A stretch of DNA of 64,000 nucleotides from an uncultured Ignavibacteriota bacterium (GTDB lineage: Bacteria; Bacteroidota; Ignavibacteria; UBA10030; UBA8401), in NCBI GenBank assembly GCA_903861125.1, contig CAIOTF010000023.1:124001-188000 (forward strand), written 5' to 3'. A program made the position numbers and the translations under genes. Positions 1 to 9,223 of this stretch are shown piece after piece; position 1 is the first letter of the stretch, and each line of letters opens with the position of its first letter. The notes below the pieces were generated by a model, which worked only from the letters and a program-made list of their open reading frames with translations, had not been told where the DNA came from and made no database searches.

Positions 1-1
1 G

Positions 2-931
2 GTGAACTGGATACAGGATCATACGTTTTTTAATGCGGCTCAATCGCTGAATGCACGAATCGTTTTATCGTCGATCCGTTCCGCGATGAAGTCGCTGAAC
101 ATCACCGATCCGGTCATCATCAATGCGTTCAATCCGTCGTTCGGCGTACCGCTGCACGGGAAATTGGACGAGTCGCTGCTTTTGTATTACTGCTACGATA
201 ATATTTCCGCAGCCGGCTGGCTGGGAAAACACGGCGAAAATTCCGAGAAACGCTTTGCTGAGTTGGCGGACGTCATCGTCACATCGTCCGATCAGCTGGC
301 GGAACGTTTTGCACCATACCGTAATAAAACATCGGTGGTAAAAAACGGCGTTGATTTTGCTTTAATGCAGCACGGTTTTTCGGCTGTAGAAAAAAAGAAA
401 GAACATGTTGTGGGATATATCGGCAGTATTGACGAGCGTGTTGATTATGATCTGCTTGATTATGTGATCGGACGTTTGAAGGATTACCAATTCCGCTTTA
501 TCGGCCGGTCGACAAACGAACGGTTCGCAAAACGGCTGAGCATTCACCCGAATGTTGAATTACTCGGAGCGCATCCTCTTACTGCTCTTCCGGAATTTTT
601 AAGGCAGATGGACGTCTGCATTATACCGTTTGCAAAGAATGAATTTAACCGTTCCGTCTATCCTTTGAAAGTGAACGAATATTTTGCCGCCGGAAAACCG
701 GTGGTGATGACAACCTTTGCCGATCTGCCGGAATTTAAAGGCATGGCCGCAATCGCCGACACTGCCGAAGAATTCATCTCCGGCATCGTGCAATCGCTCG
801 AAGCTGATTCCGATGAACAGCGCCTGCACCGACAAAATTTTGCACAATACCAGTCGTGGACTTATCGAGCAAAAGAGCTTGCCCGGGTGATCGAGTCGGC
901 ACTGAGCGAACGGAAAGGTGTTCGATCATGA
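2..931 (+). CDS. GT4-family glycosyltransferase, 5'-truncated by the window edge
   Basis: This is the C-terminal 309 residues of a GT-B fold glycosyltransferase that would transfer a sugar from a nucleotide sugar in the cytoplasm, probably onto an exopolysaccharide repeat unit. The C-terminal half shows the GT4 donor-site pattern: GYIGSIDERVDYDLL opens the second Rossmann domain, and VNEYFAAGKPVV is the E-x7-E-like nucleotide-sugar site. Family members are usually 360-400 residues, so the GTG at base 2 is probably an internal valine and the gene begins outside the window. The stop overlaps the next start codon (ATGA), so it is translationally coupled to the flippase. The acceptor and donor sugars cannot be told. 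Confidence 0.85.
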   Translation: MNWIQDHTFFNAAQSLNARIVLSSIRSAMKSLNITDPVIINAFNPSFGVPLHGKLDESLLLYYCYDNISAAGWLGKHGENSEKRFAELADVIVTSSDQLAERFAPYRNKTSVVKNGVDFALMQHGFSAVEKKKEHVVGYIGSIDERVDYDLLDYVIGRLKDYQFRFIGRSTNERFAKRLSIHPNVELLGAHPLTALPEFLRQMDVCIIPFAKNEFNRSVYPLKVNEYFAAGKPVVMTTFADLPEFKGMAAIADTAEEFISGIVQSLEADSDEQRLHRQNFAQYQSWTYRAKELARVIESALSERKGVRS

Positions 932-2259
932 TCAAGAGAGTCGTATCCCTCGCACAGACACCAGAAGGAGTTTCCACATTCTCCAACCTTATGAGTTCCG
1001 GTTTTGGTTTGCTGAGTTTCTTTTTTATCACACGGGCATTCTCGCCGAATGCACTCGGACAATGGTTCATTTTTCTCTCCGGTTCCACGCTGGTCGATAT
1101 GCTCCGCATCGGCCTGGTCAATAAGGGATTTATTTATCTGTATTCCGGCAAAGAAGGCAGCGGCAAATCCGTTGTTATCGGAAGCGGACTGGCGCTATTC
1201 ACCGTATTCAGCGCAGTTATTGCGCTGCTCCTGTTCGTATCGACCATTATTCTTCCTTCGGTAACAGATCCAAACTCGTCGTGGAGAATGTTCTTTATCT
1301 GGTATCCTATTTTTGCCCTCTTGTCCGTTCCGAACAATGTTGCGGAGTGGATCGCGCAGGCCGAACTGCGTTTTCACCGTTCAGTCGCAACACGGATCAT
1401 TGTCCGCGGAGGATTTCTGCTCTTCACCGCAGTCAATTTTTTTCATCATATTTTTTCCATTGACGAACTTGCAATCATATTTATTGCGCTCAATGCCGGA
1501 GCATCGCTGTTAACGCTTGCAATGTCGTGGACACCTCTCTCTTCGTTGAGGTCCATCCGCATGGATACATTGAAGCAGCTTCTTCAGTTCGGAAAATTTA
1601 ATTCCATCACCCAGGTCGGATCGAATCTGCTCCGCAGTTCGGACTCATTTTTTCTCGGAAGTTTTCTCGGTCCGATAGCGGTAGCCCGGTACGGCGTGCC
1701 GGCAAAACTGCTGGAAATCGTCGAGCTTCCGCTGCGGAGTTTCGGCGCCGCCGCATATCCCGAATTTGCACGGGCGCATCATGCCGGCAATATTGAAGAA
1801 ATGAAGCGGTCGTTCGTGAAAAATGTTTTCCGGCTGACGCTGTTCGTTCTGCCGATCGTTGTGCTGAGTGCTGTGTTCGCGCAGCAGTTAACCCTTCTGT
1901 TCGGCGGAGTGCAGTACCGCAATACCGCAAACATACTCCGATTTTTTCTGGCATACTGTCTTCTTATTCCTTTCGACCGTTTCAGCGGCATCTTTATCGA
2001 TAGTATGAACATGCCGCATTATAACGCCGTAAAAGTGTGGCTAATGCTCGGGGTTAATTGTATTTCCGATATTATCGCTTTGTATTTCTTTGGAACCGTT
2101 GAAAGTGTTGCCGCTGCATCGCTTGTAACATTCTTTTTCGGGACCGTTGTGAATATTGTTATGATCAAATCGCTGACCGGCTGGAATCCGATCAGTAAAG
2201 AATCGTTCACCCATTCTGTTCGTCAGCTTGCGGTCTCAGTCAACGGGTTCAGCCGATGA
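928..2259 (+). CDS. Polysaccharide flippase (Wzx-like, MOP/MATE superfamily)
   Basis: This 443-residue integral membrane protein has about 12-14 hydrophobic segments and starts MIKRVVSLAQTPEGVST. It resembles Wzx/RfbX and related polysaccharide biosynthesis proteins, which flip lipid-linked repeat units across the inner membrane. The ATG at 928 is chosen because it sits in an ATGA overlap with the previous gene and follows GGAAAGG; the open frame goes back to 856, but that part lies inside the upstream gene. It overlaps the following polymerase gene by 4 nt. The order glycosyltransferase, flippase, polymerase is typical of Wzx/Wzy-dependent clusters. The exact substrate is unknown. Confidence 0.85.
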   Translation: MIKRVVSLAQTPEGVSTFSNLMSSGFGLLSFFFITRAFSPNALGQWFIFLSGSTLVDMLRIGLVNKGFIYLYSGKEGSGKSVVIGSGLALFTVFSAVIALLLFVSTIILPSVTDPNSSWRMFFIWYPIFALLSVPNNVAEWIAQAELRFHRSVATRIIVRGGFLLFTAVNFFHHIFSIDELAIIFIALNAGASLLTLAMSWTPLSSLRSIRMDTLKQLLQFGKFNSITQVGSNLLRSSDSFFLGSFLGPIAVARYGVPAKLLEIVELPLRSFGAAAYPEFARAHHAGNIEEMKRSFVKNVFRLTLFVLPIVVLSAVFAQQLTLLFGGVQYRNTANILRFFLAYCLLIPFDRFSGIFIDSMNMPHYNAVKVWLMLGVNCISDIIALYFFGTVESVAAASLVTFFFGTVVNIVMIKSLTGWNPISKESFTHSVRQLAVSVNGFSR

Positions 2260-3731
2260 AACAAACAGCCCCCTTTCTCGCAATCGGAGCGGATAAGATA
2301 ACCACATTCGGATATCTGTCGTTCATCGTAAGTTTCTTTGTTATCATCGGAATTACGGTCGCCCGGCTTCAGTTCATCGGCATAGGTCTGTTTCTGGTTC
2401 TTCCTTTCATTATGATCTTCCTCTTCAAATTATTCACATCTGCTCAGGTTGGATTCCTGTCGTTATTGTTCTGGGCGTTTCTGGGTATCGGTTCCGGCAA
2501 ATATGCTTCGTCGGCTCTCGGCGGATCCGTGGTCGGATTGGGAATAGATTTTCTTCTTCTGCTTATCCTGTTTGCCGCATCATTTTCCAGAATGGTGAAG
2601 AAGGAAGATCTGCAGTACCTGAAATCACCGACGATGGCATTTACCATCGTCTGGTTCGGCATCAATGTTTTGCAGATGTTCAATCCGTTAAGTCCTGGAT
2701 TCGAAGCGTGGTTCTATGCCGGACGCGGTGTTTCGTTCTATATGCTCTTCTGCATACCGCTTGCCGTGGTGCTGTTCAACAAACAAAAAAATCTTGAAAA
2801 ATTTCTGCTGGTGTGGATCATTCTATCCGTTATCGGAACGATATGGGGAATGAAACAAAAATTTCTCGGATTGGACAGAGCAGAGACCGATTGGCTGATG
2901 CGTCCTGCAAATTTAAAAACACACCTTCTGTTCGGACAGCTGCGCATCTTTTCATTCTATACCGATGCAGGACAGTTCGGCGCGGCCCAGGGCCATGCAG
3001 GTGTAACCGCATTGATCCTTGCAATGGGACCTTCGTCAAAAAGAAAAAAAATATTCTACGGTATCGCCGGAGTGCTCTGCCTATACGGGATGATTATTTC
3101 GGGAACCCGCGGCGCCATTGCCGTGCCTGCGGTAGGATTCCTGATATATCTTGTGCTGAGCAAGAACTGGAAAATTCTTTCAATTGGTATACTGCTCTTT
3201 GCCGGTGCATATGGATTTTTAAAATACACATACATCGGCCAGGACAATTACGACATTCGGCGGCTGCGGACATCGCTCGATCCGAACAATGCTTCGCTCC
3301 ACGTCCGTTTGGTGAACCAGGCGCGTCTGGCGGAATATTTAAACTCACATCCGTTCGGCGGAGGGGTCGGTGCCGGAGGTTTCTGGGGTAACAGATTCAA
3401 ACCGGGTTCATTTCTTGCCGATCTCGCGCTGGACAGCTGGTACGTGCGTATCGCATCGGATTATGGCTGGTTCGGACTCGCGTATTATCTTGTGATGATC
3501 CTGTATTTCATCTTCTCCGGATTCTTTGTGGTATTCCGTATGACCGATGAGGGCTTCCGTCAACAGCTTGCAGCAATCTATGCGGGAATGGTCGGGGTTG
3601 CCGTTGCCAGTTACGGAAACCAGGTGTGGGGACAAATGCCGACAGGGATCATTATCTATATTAGTCTCGCATTTCTATCCGTCGTGCCGATGAAATACAA
3701 GCACTTATATTCGAAGCCAAAACTGCTCTAA
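2256..3731 (+). CDS. O-antigen ligase / Wzy-type polymerase family membrane protein
   Basis: This 491-residue protein has at least 10 hydrophobic segments. A large periplasmic-type loop around residues 340-400 contains LHVRLVNQARLAEYLNSHP followed by a Gly-rich GGGVGAGGFWG stretch, as in the Wzy_C / O-antigen ligase family. Members polymerise lipid-linked repeat units or ligate glycan to lipid A, using undecaprenyl-PP-linked substrate at the outer face of the inner membrane. It follows the flippase with a 4-nt overlap, so a polymerase role is favoured. Sequence alone cannot separate polymerase from ligase. Confidence 0.8.
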   Translation: MKQTAPFLAIGADKITTFGYLSFIVSFFVIIGITVARLQFIGIGLFLVLPFIMIFLFKLFTSAQVGFLSLLFWAFLGIGSGKYASSALGGSVVGLGIDFLLLLILFAASFSRMVKKEDLQYLKSPTMAFTIVWFGINVLQMFNPLSPGFEAWFYAGRGVSFYMLFCIPLAVVLFNKQKNLEKFLLVWIILSVIGTIWGMKQKFLGLDRAETDWLMRPANLKTHLLFGQLRIFSFYTDAGQFGAAQGHAGVTALILAMGPSSKRKKIFYGIAGVLCLYGMIISGTRGAIAVPAVGFLIYLVLSKNWKILSIGILLFAGAYGFLKYTYIGQDNYDIRRLRTSLDPNNASLHVRLVNQARLAEYLNSHPFGGGVGAGGFWGNRFKPGSFLADLALDSWYVRIASDYGWFGLAYYLVMILYFIFSGFFVVFRMTDEGFRQQLAAIYAGMVGVAVASYGNQVWGQMPTGIIIYISLAFLSVVPMKYKHLYSKPKLL

Positions 3732-3739
3732 ACTGCTCC

Positions 3740-3806
3740 TTTTGTCGAAGAAATAACCCTGTTCATCGAAAATCTCTAATTTTTACAACCATAACAGCTA
3801 TTTTTG
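3740..3806 (+). promoter_or_regulatory. Putative activator-dependent promoter upstream of the 3831 glycosyltransferase
   Basis: A TATTTTTG box at 3799-3806 matches the Bacteroidetes minus-7 consensus TAnnTTTG and lies 24 nt before the ATG. No good minus-33 TTTG is present at the usual spacing. Instead CCTGTTCATCGAAA (3758-3771) begins 41 bp before the box. A weaker direct copy, TTTTGTCGAAG, starts 21 bp further upstream at 3740. The same 14-mer at the same distance from the same box lies before the epimerase gene at 41983. This looks like a tandem regulator site replacing a minus-33 element; that function is inference. Confidence 0.5.
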
Positions 3807-3830
3807 TGCATCAAAATCAGGATAAACACT

Positions 3831-4733
3831 ATGCTTAAAAACTTTGACAGATTTTTACTGCCGCGATGGGTTCAACAGTCGTGGAATATTCATGAACTGA
3901 ACAATGGTTCCGAAGACAAACTCTATGCAGAGATACGGTGGGGACTGCAAAAATTCCGCACCCAAAATCCGGTGGTCTCCATTGTCATTCCGGCGTGGAA
4001 CGAAGAAAAAACAATTGCAAGGACCTTGTACTCATTGTCGAAGATCGAGACAAAATATCCGACAGAGCTGATCATCGTCAACAACAACTCAACCGACAAT
4101 ACACAATCCATTCTTGATGTGTGCGGCGCGCAGTCCATACTTGAAACAAAACAGGGAATTGCACAGGCGCGGCAGACCGGACTTCTAGCCGCAAAAGGAA
4201 CGTACGTACTTTCCGGAGATGCCGATACATTATATCCCGTTGCATGGGTAAATATGCTGATGGAAGAATTAACAAAAGAGGGTGTCGTGGCTGTGTGGGG
4301 AAAACATTCCTTTGTTCCGGGAGATTCTACACCGCGATCGACCTTTGCTCTCTATGAAATGATAAAACAATTTCTCTACCGGTTCCGCGAATATCACCGG
4401 CCGTATCTGAATGCCATGGGTGCAAATGTGGGTTACAAAAAAGAAATTGCATACCGCGTTGGCGGATATGATACGACTGCACGGAGAGGATCGGATGGAC
4501 GGCTGGCGATGGCAATGTGGAAACACGGAACAATCGCCTCCATGCGTTCTTCCAAAGCGACCGTGTGGACCGATGCACGGCGATTCAATTTTGACAGCGG
4601 CATACTCCATTCATTGTTCCGCCGAGTTATGAAAGAAATACCGAGGATCGGCGAATATATCGGCGTAACAAAACGCGACATCACCAAGCTTTCCGGATTC
4701 ACCGGCAATGCAAAACCATTAGGACAGGAATAA
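3831..4733 (+). CDS. GT2-family glycosyltransferase
   Basis: This 300-residue GT-A fold enzyme has the N-terminal signature VSIVIPAWNEEKTIARTLYSL, then NNNSTDNT and a DxD-like metal site in SGDADTLYP. GT2 enzymes transfer a sugar from a nucleotide sugar with inversion. There are no clear membrane segments, so it is probably cytoplasmic or peripheral. The ATG at 3831 is preferred over an upstream TTG at 3804: AGGA lies 8-9 nt before it, and the TTG overlaps the promoter-like TATTTTTG box. It follows a 99-nt gap and is the first gene of a second transcription unit in this cluster, with the next gene 5 nt after its stop. Confidence 0.85.
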   Translation: MLKNFDRFLLPRWVQQSWNIHELNNGSEDKLYAEIRWGLQKFRTQNPVVSIVIPAWNEEKTIARTLYSLSKIETKYPTELIIVNNNSTDNTQSILDVCGAQSILETKQGIAQARQTGLLAAKGTYVLSGDADTLYPVAWVNMLMEELTKEGVVAVWGKHSFVPGDSTPRSTFALYEMIKQFLYRFREYHRPYLNAMGANVGYKKEIAYRVGGYDTTARRGSDGRLAMAMWKHGTIASMRSSKATVWTDARRFNFDSGILHSLFRRVMKEIPRIGEYIGVTKRDITKLSGFTGNAKPLGQE

Positions 4734-4738
4734 CGGCT

Positions 4739-5914
4739 ATGGAATTTGTCAATGCCGCTGCATACGGCTACATCGGATTTTATGTCTGCTATCTGCTTCT
4801 GTTTGCACTTGCTTCGCGAGTAACAAGAAAGAAACAGATCCCTGCATCCCAAACGCGCATCAACCGTTTCGCCGTGTTATATCCGGTGTACAAGGAAGAT
4901 CATGTTGTGCTGGAATCGGTACGGACATTTTTCAATCAAACATATCCGGACAATGCATTCGATGTTGTTGTTCTGGCGGATTCGCTTCAGCAGTCAACCC
5001 TGCAGGAACTGCAAGCATGCGGAGCCCGAACAATCATTATTGAGGGCGAGAGCAGAACAAAGGCGAAATCGCTGAATCTTGCATTACGGTCACTCGACGC
5101 ATCGAAGTACGATGCCTGCATCGTGTTCGACGCAGACAATATTGTTGGTCCGCATTTTCTTTCCGACGTCAACAAAGAATTCAATGCCGGTGCAACCGCG
5201 CTTCAATGTCACCGCGTTGCAAAAAATCTTAATACGCCGATTGCATTTCTGGATGCACTCAGCGAAGAGATTGCGAACAGCATGCTGCGCAAAGGCCACC
5301 GCGTTCTCGGCCTCTCCTCCGGTCTGATCGGTTCGGGAATGGCGTTCGATTATACCATGTTCAAACGCGTGATGTCCGGGATACACGCAACGAACGGATT
5401 TGATAAGGACCTTGAATTTGCACTATTTAAAAACAACATCGAGATCGAATATGCCGACTATATTCTTGTCTATGATGAAAAAGTACAATCGGCCGACGTT
5501 CTTCAGCATCAGCGTACCAGATGGTTCGCCGCACAATGGAAGAATATCCGCAAAGGATACAGAAGTCTGCGCGAAAACTTTACTGTGGACGGTTTCAATA
5601 AATGGCTGCAGATGATTATGCTCCCCCGCGTTTTTCTGCTGACGGCCTCTTTTCTCTGCACTCTTGCCGCCGGTCTGTCCGGCTCGTTCGCATTGGTACA
5701 GCAATGGCTTCTGCTTGACATACTGCTTGTTGCCGCATTTTTTATAGCAATACCGAACACATTATACCGTAAAGAACTGGTCAATGCGATCATTGCACTG
5801 CCGCGGGCAATACAGGCGCTGCTTGGTGCCGTTCTGAACATCAAATCGGCAAACAAAGGCTTCCTGCATACGCCGCATTCAACATCAACGATCTCTATTC
5901 CGGCGGGAAAATAA
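4739..5914 (+). CDS. Membrane GT2 glycosyltransferase (processive-type motif)
   Basis: This 391-residue protein has an N-terminal membrane segment (about 5-25), a GT-A catalytic domain and C-terminal membrane segments (about 295-350). It shows FAVLYPVYKED at the strand-1 site, VFDADN as the metal-binding DxD, and QHQRTRWFAAQW, which matches the Q/RxxRW motif of cellulose- and hyaluronan-synthase-like enzymes. It probably extends or adds a sugar at the inner membrane. The start has AGGACAGGA about 10 nt upstream. The next gene starts 2 nt after its stop, so they are co-transcribed. Whether it is truly processive cannot be decided here. Confidence 0.85.
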   Translation: MEFVNAAAYGYIGFYVCYLLLFALASRVTRKKQIPASQTRINRFAVLYPVYKEDHVVLESVRTFFNQTYPDNAFDVVVLADSLQQSTLQELQACGARTIIIEGESRTKAKSLNLALRSLDASKYDACIVFDADNIVGPHFLSDVNKEFNAGATALQCHRVAKNLNTPIAFLDALSEEIANSMLRKGHRVLGLSSGLIGSGMAFDYTMFKRVMSGIHATNGFDKDLEFALFKNNIEIEYADYILVYDEKVQSADVLQHQRTRWFAAQWKNIRKGYRSLRENFTVDGFNKWLQMIMLPRVFLLTASFLCTLAAGLSGSFALVQQWLLLDILLVAAFFIAIPNTLYRKELVNAIIALPRAIQALLGAVLNIKSANKGFLHTPHSTSTISIPAGK

Positions 5915-5916
5915 GC

Positions 5917-7110
5917 ATGCGCATCGGCATTGAAGCTCAACGGTTATTACGCAGAAACAAACACGGTATCGACATAGTGGCGCTGAATATTCTGCGCACT
6001 CTTCCTTTGGCGGACACGGTGAACGAGTACGTTCTCTTCACGAGAAACGGCGAGGATACAGCGTGCCTGTCAATGCTTTCAAATATCCGCACCGTTATTC
6101 TGCCGGCATTAACGTACGCGGACTGGGAACAGATCCGGCTTCCGCTGGCAGTTCGAAAAGAAAAGATCGATCTCCTGCTCTGCACAAGTTCAACCGCGCC
6201 GCTCTTCGTTTCCGTGCCGACCATTCTTACGGTGCACGATGTTATTTCGTTCGAGCGTCCGCTCTTTGGCGAACGGGGACAAAGCATTTATCAGCGGCTG
6301 GGGAATGCGTACCGTACGTTCGTATCGCGCCGCGCAATGGCAAATGCGGAAAAGATCGTCACTGTTTCGAATTTCGAAAAAGAACAGATCGTGTTGAGAT
6401 TTCCGCTTCTGCAGAGCAGGGTCAGCGTTATTCATAACGGCGTAGACGCACAATTTTTTTCTACCGCCGGCGAAAAGGATGTCCGCGACGTGCAGCAGCA
6501 GTACGCTCTGCCGCGCAGTTATTTTCTTCACTTCGGCAACAGCGATCCGAAAAAGAATACGGCGTTCGTCGTACGTTCATTTGTTACCTATGCACAAAAG
6601 GCAACCAACATTATTCCGCTGGTGGTAACAGATCTTCCCCGTACAACGGTTGATGCACTGCTTAAAAAATATTCGGCGGAACATCTTTCGAAACATATTC
6701 ATACGCCCGGTTACATTGCTCACGATCATCTGCCGGGAATGTATGCATCGGCTTTAGCTTTGCTCTTCCCGTCCAAACGGGAAAGTTTCGGCCTTCCGAT
6801 TTTGGAAGCAATGGCAGCGGGTGTTCCTGTTATTGCCATGAAAAATTCCGCCATTACCGAAGTGGCAGGCGATGCAGCGCTGTTTCTCCGGTCGGAACAT
6901 ACGCACGAACTTGCCTTGGCGATGAATGTTGTTCAGACAGATTCGCAGAGGGTGATCGCCCAGGTGCAGCGCGGAATAAACCGTGCGGCGGAGTTCGGCT
7001 GGAACCGGGCCGCGGAGCTTTACGCATTACAGTTTGCTTCATTCCGCCACATGATCTCCGTGCCGGTCAATCGTTCATCAAATTATACTGTTCAACCAAG
7101 TTTTCACTAA
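5917..7110 (+). CDS. GT4-family glycosyltransferase
   Basis: This is a full-length GT-B glycosyltransferase of 397 residues. The N-terminal domain starts MRIGIEAQRLLRRNKHGI, typical of the mannosyl/glucosyl GT4 enzymes of exopolysaccharide clusters. The donor site shows HFGNSDPKKN and KRESFGLPILEAMAAGVPV, the canonical E-x7-E motif (ESFGLPILE). It acts in the cytoplasm on a lipid-linked intermediate. It follows the membrane GT2 with 2 nt between them and precedes the lipoprotein gene by 19 nt, so it belongs to the same operon. The sugar is not predictable. Confidence 0.88.
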   Translation: MRIGIEAQRLLRRNKHGIDIVALNILRTLPLADTVNEYVLFTRNGEDTACLSMLSNIRTVILPALTYADWEQIRLPLAVRKEKIDLLLCTSSTAPLFVSVPTILTVHDVISFERPLFGERGQSIYQRLGNAYRTFVSRRAMANAEKIVTVSNFEKEQIVLRFPLLQSRVSVIHNGVDAQFFSTAGEKDVRDVQQQYALPRSYFLHFGNSDPKKNTAFVVRSFVTYAQKATNIIPLVVTDLPRTTVDALLKKYSAEHLSKHIHTPGYIAHDHLPGMYASALALLFPSKRESFGLPILEAMAAGVPVIAMKNSAITEVAGDAALFLRSEHTHELALAMNVVQTDSQRVIAQVQRGINRAAEFGWNRAAELYALQFASFRHMISVPVNRSSNYTVQPSFH

Positions 7111-7129
7111 CAATCACAAAAGGAACTAC

Positions 7130-9169
7130 ATGTACGCTGCAACAAAACATCTGTATTCACAATGGATCAAAGGGACACTTACTGTGCTCTTTATTTCCAT
7201 CGCTTTCACCGGCTGCGAATTGCCGCTGAAAACAACGGAACCTACGGTTTCCGCTTCACAACAAAGTACGTTTGATTATGCAACTACCAGGGAAGTAACG
7301 GCAATCGGCACGATCCGTTCCGGAAGCGGAAATGTATTGCCCGGTGTTCCGTTCGCTCTGTATTCCGAAATTCCGACTTCTGCATCACAACCTTTTGCCC
7401 ATGGTGTTAGTGACGAATCGGGAAATCTCAACGCTACGCTCAACCTTCCCACAGCATTCGATAAAATTTATCTGCGGACAAATTATGTCGGATTTCCTGC
7501 ACTGTATGAAATACCAATTATCAACAACCGTGCAAATTTTGAGGATGCCAGGATAGTTACTATCAGACCAACGTTATTGAATAAATCCGGAACGTTAGCT
7601 TCTGGCGCCGCTACATATATACCTGCGCTAAAATATCTTGGAACATGGAAAGCCGACGGAACTCCGAATTATCTTGAACCTGCGCGTGATGTTATCGACG
7701 CTGCATTGCTGGCCCGGTTGAACCAGTCGTTGCCCGAATATCAGTCGGTTGTTAAAACTCATCCTGAATATATCACACCAACCGATAAAAGCACAATTCT
7801 GACAGAAAAAGCCGATGTATGGGTTACATTTATCCATGAAGGAGCGGGATACTTAAATGTACTTGGGTTCTACACCTATCCTGTAGGCAAACCGCCGACA
7901 TCAATAACCGACATCGATTCTATCACCATCGTATTTCCGAATGTATCGTATTCCGGAAGCGGAGGAGGATTATTGTCCGGGGATAAAGTACACATCGGAC
8001 AATTCGGGGCAAATACTGCAATCGGCTGGGTAGCTTTTGCCAATGGCTTTTCCGGCGGAAAAATTTCTACGGGAAACTGGATGTTCTTCTCAAATCAATC
8101 CTTAAATCCTGAAAGTAATATATTGCTGCGTCAGCACAACGTGCTGTTAAATGATGTCGGTTACAACCACACCATTTTAGGCTTTGAAGATATCAAACGC
8201 GATGCGGGAAGTGATCAGGATTTTAACGACGTGATGTTCAGTGTCACTTCAAATCCGGTGGTGGCAATTGCCAAAGAAGGACTTGCCGTGGTAGATACGC
8301 CGCAGGATGCGGACGGCGACGGCGTTCGTGATGCTTTTGATGCATATCCAAACGATCCGAAACGAGCATTTGATTCCTACACTCCCGGATCGGGAAGTTA
8401 TAATACGCTTGTATTCGAAGATCTTTTTCCCGGACGCGGCGATGATGATTTTAACGATCTTGTGGTCGGGTACTCTTCACATCAGATATCAAATGCAAAG
8501 AACGATATCGTTTCTCTTGATATGACATTTGTGCTCCGGTCAATAGGGGCCAGCAATAAACTCGGATTCGGATTTGAATTGCCGGTCTTGTCAAATCAGG
8601 TAGCAGCGGTGAAAATAGATAAAAATAAATTTACGACGGTGCCGCTGAATGGAAACGGAACCGAGGCCGGACAGAAAAATGCAACGGTCGTTCTCTTTGA
8701 CAATGCGTTTTCTCTTATGCAGCGCAATGGCGGTGCGTATGTCAATACGGAACAAAATGTAAATTATTCACAGCCTGAAACGATACGGGTTGCAATCGAC
8801 TTTGCGTCGCCCATCAGCCCCTCTGTTCTTGGGACGGCTCCGTATAATCCGTTCATTTTTGTCAACGGCCGTTCACGAGAGGTTCATTTACCCAACAAAG
8901 CACCGACATTGCTTGCGGATGTAAAATATTTTGGAACATCCTCCGATAACAGTAAGCCGGGCATCGGCAGGTATTATGTTACGAAAGATAATAAACCGTG
9001 GGTCTTAAATATTGTAGGGGGATTTGACTATCCATTTGAAAAGTCAAATATCCAATCAGCGTATGTGAACTACCTGCCGTGGGTAGTAAGCAACGGAAAT
9101 CTCTATAAGGACTGGTACTCTACAAAATCCGGAAATAGAGACGACTCGAAAATTTGGAAGAAAAAATAA
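7130..9169 (+). CDS. LruC-domain lipoprotein with DUF4114/DUF4842-like regions
   Basis: This predicted lipoprotein of 679 residues has a signal peptide ending in FTGC (lipidated Cys29). The N-terminal third contains a carboxypeptidase-regulatory-like beta domain. DQDFNDVMFSV around residue 363 matches DUF4114-type Ca-binding repeats. DADGDGVRDAFDAYPNDP around residue 393 is a thrombospondin-3-like Ca motif, and DDDFNDLVVGY around residue 437 opens the C-terminal LruC (DUF4842) domain. Such proteins are exported and surface associated; no biochemical role is established. It ends the polysaccharide operon and has AAAGGA just before the ATG. A role at the cell surface with the glycan is inference. 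Confidence 0.8.
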   Translation: MYAATKHLYSQWIKGTLTVLFISIAFTGCELPLKTTEPTVSASQQSTFDYATTREVTAIGTIRSGSGNVLPGVPFALYSEIPTSASQPFAHGVSDESGNLNATLNLPTAFDKIYLRTNYVGFPALYEIPIINNRANFEDARIVTIRPTLLNKSGTLASGAATYIPALKYLGTWKADGTPNYLEPARDVIDAALLARLNQSLPEYQSVVKTHPEYITPTDKSTILTEKADVWVTFIHEGAGYLNVLGFYTYPVGKPPTSITDIDSITIVFPNVSYSGSGGGLLSGDKVHIGQFGANTAIGWVAFANGFSGGKISTGNWMFFSNQSLNPESNILLRQHNVLLNDVGYNHTILGFEDIKRDAGSDQDFNDVMFSVTSNPVVAIAKEGLAVVDTPQDADGDGVRDAFDAYPNDPKRAFDSYTPGSGSYNTLVFEDLFPGRGDDDFNDLVVGYSSHQISNAKNDIVSLDMTFVLRSIGASNKLGFGFELPVLSNQVAAVKIDKNKFTTVPLNGNGTEAGQKNATVVLFDNAFSLMQRNGGAYVNTEQNVNYSQPETIRVAIDFASPISPSVLGTAPYNPFIFVNGRSREVHLPNKAPTLLADVKYFGTSSDNSKPGIGRYYVTKDNKPWVLNIVGGFDYPFEKSNIQSAYVNYLPWVVSNGNLYKDWYSTKSGNRDDSKIWKKK

Positions 9170-9190
9170 CAATCGCGGCGGGGTGAAATA

Positions 9191-9222
9191 AAAACGGTCA
9201 GCAAGAGCTGACCGTTTTTTTT
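9191..9222. terminator. Bidirectional rho-independent terminator
   Basis: There is a perfect 12-bp stem, AAAACGGTCAGC (9191-9202) paired with GCTGACCGTTTT (9207-9218), with loop AAGA, flanked by an A run on the left and a T run on the right. It sits between the convergent LruC lipoprotein and LytTR genes and can stop transcription from both sides. Confidence 0.9.
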
Positions 9223-9223
9223 G

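Noticed and set aside
856-927. Upstream start for the flippase
   Set aside because: The added 24 residues are charged, lie inside the preceding gene and lack a ribosome-binding site; ATG 928 has an ATGA overlap and GGAAAGG.
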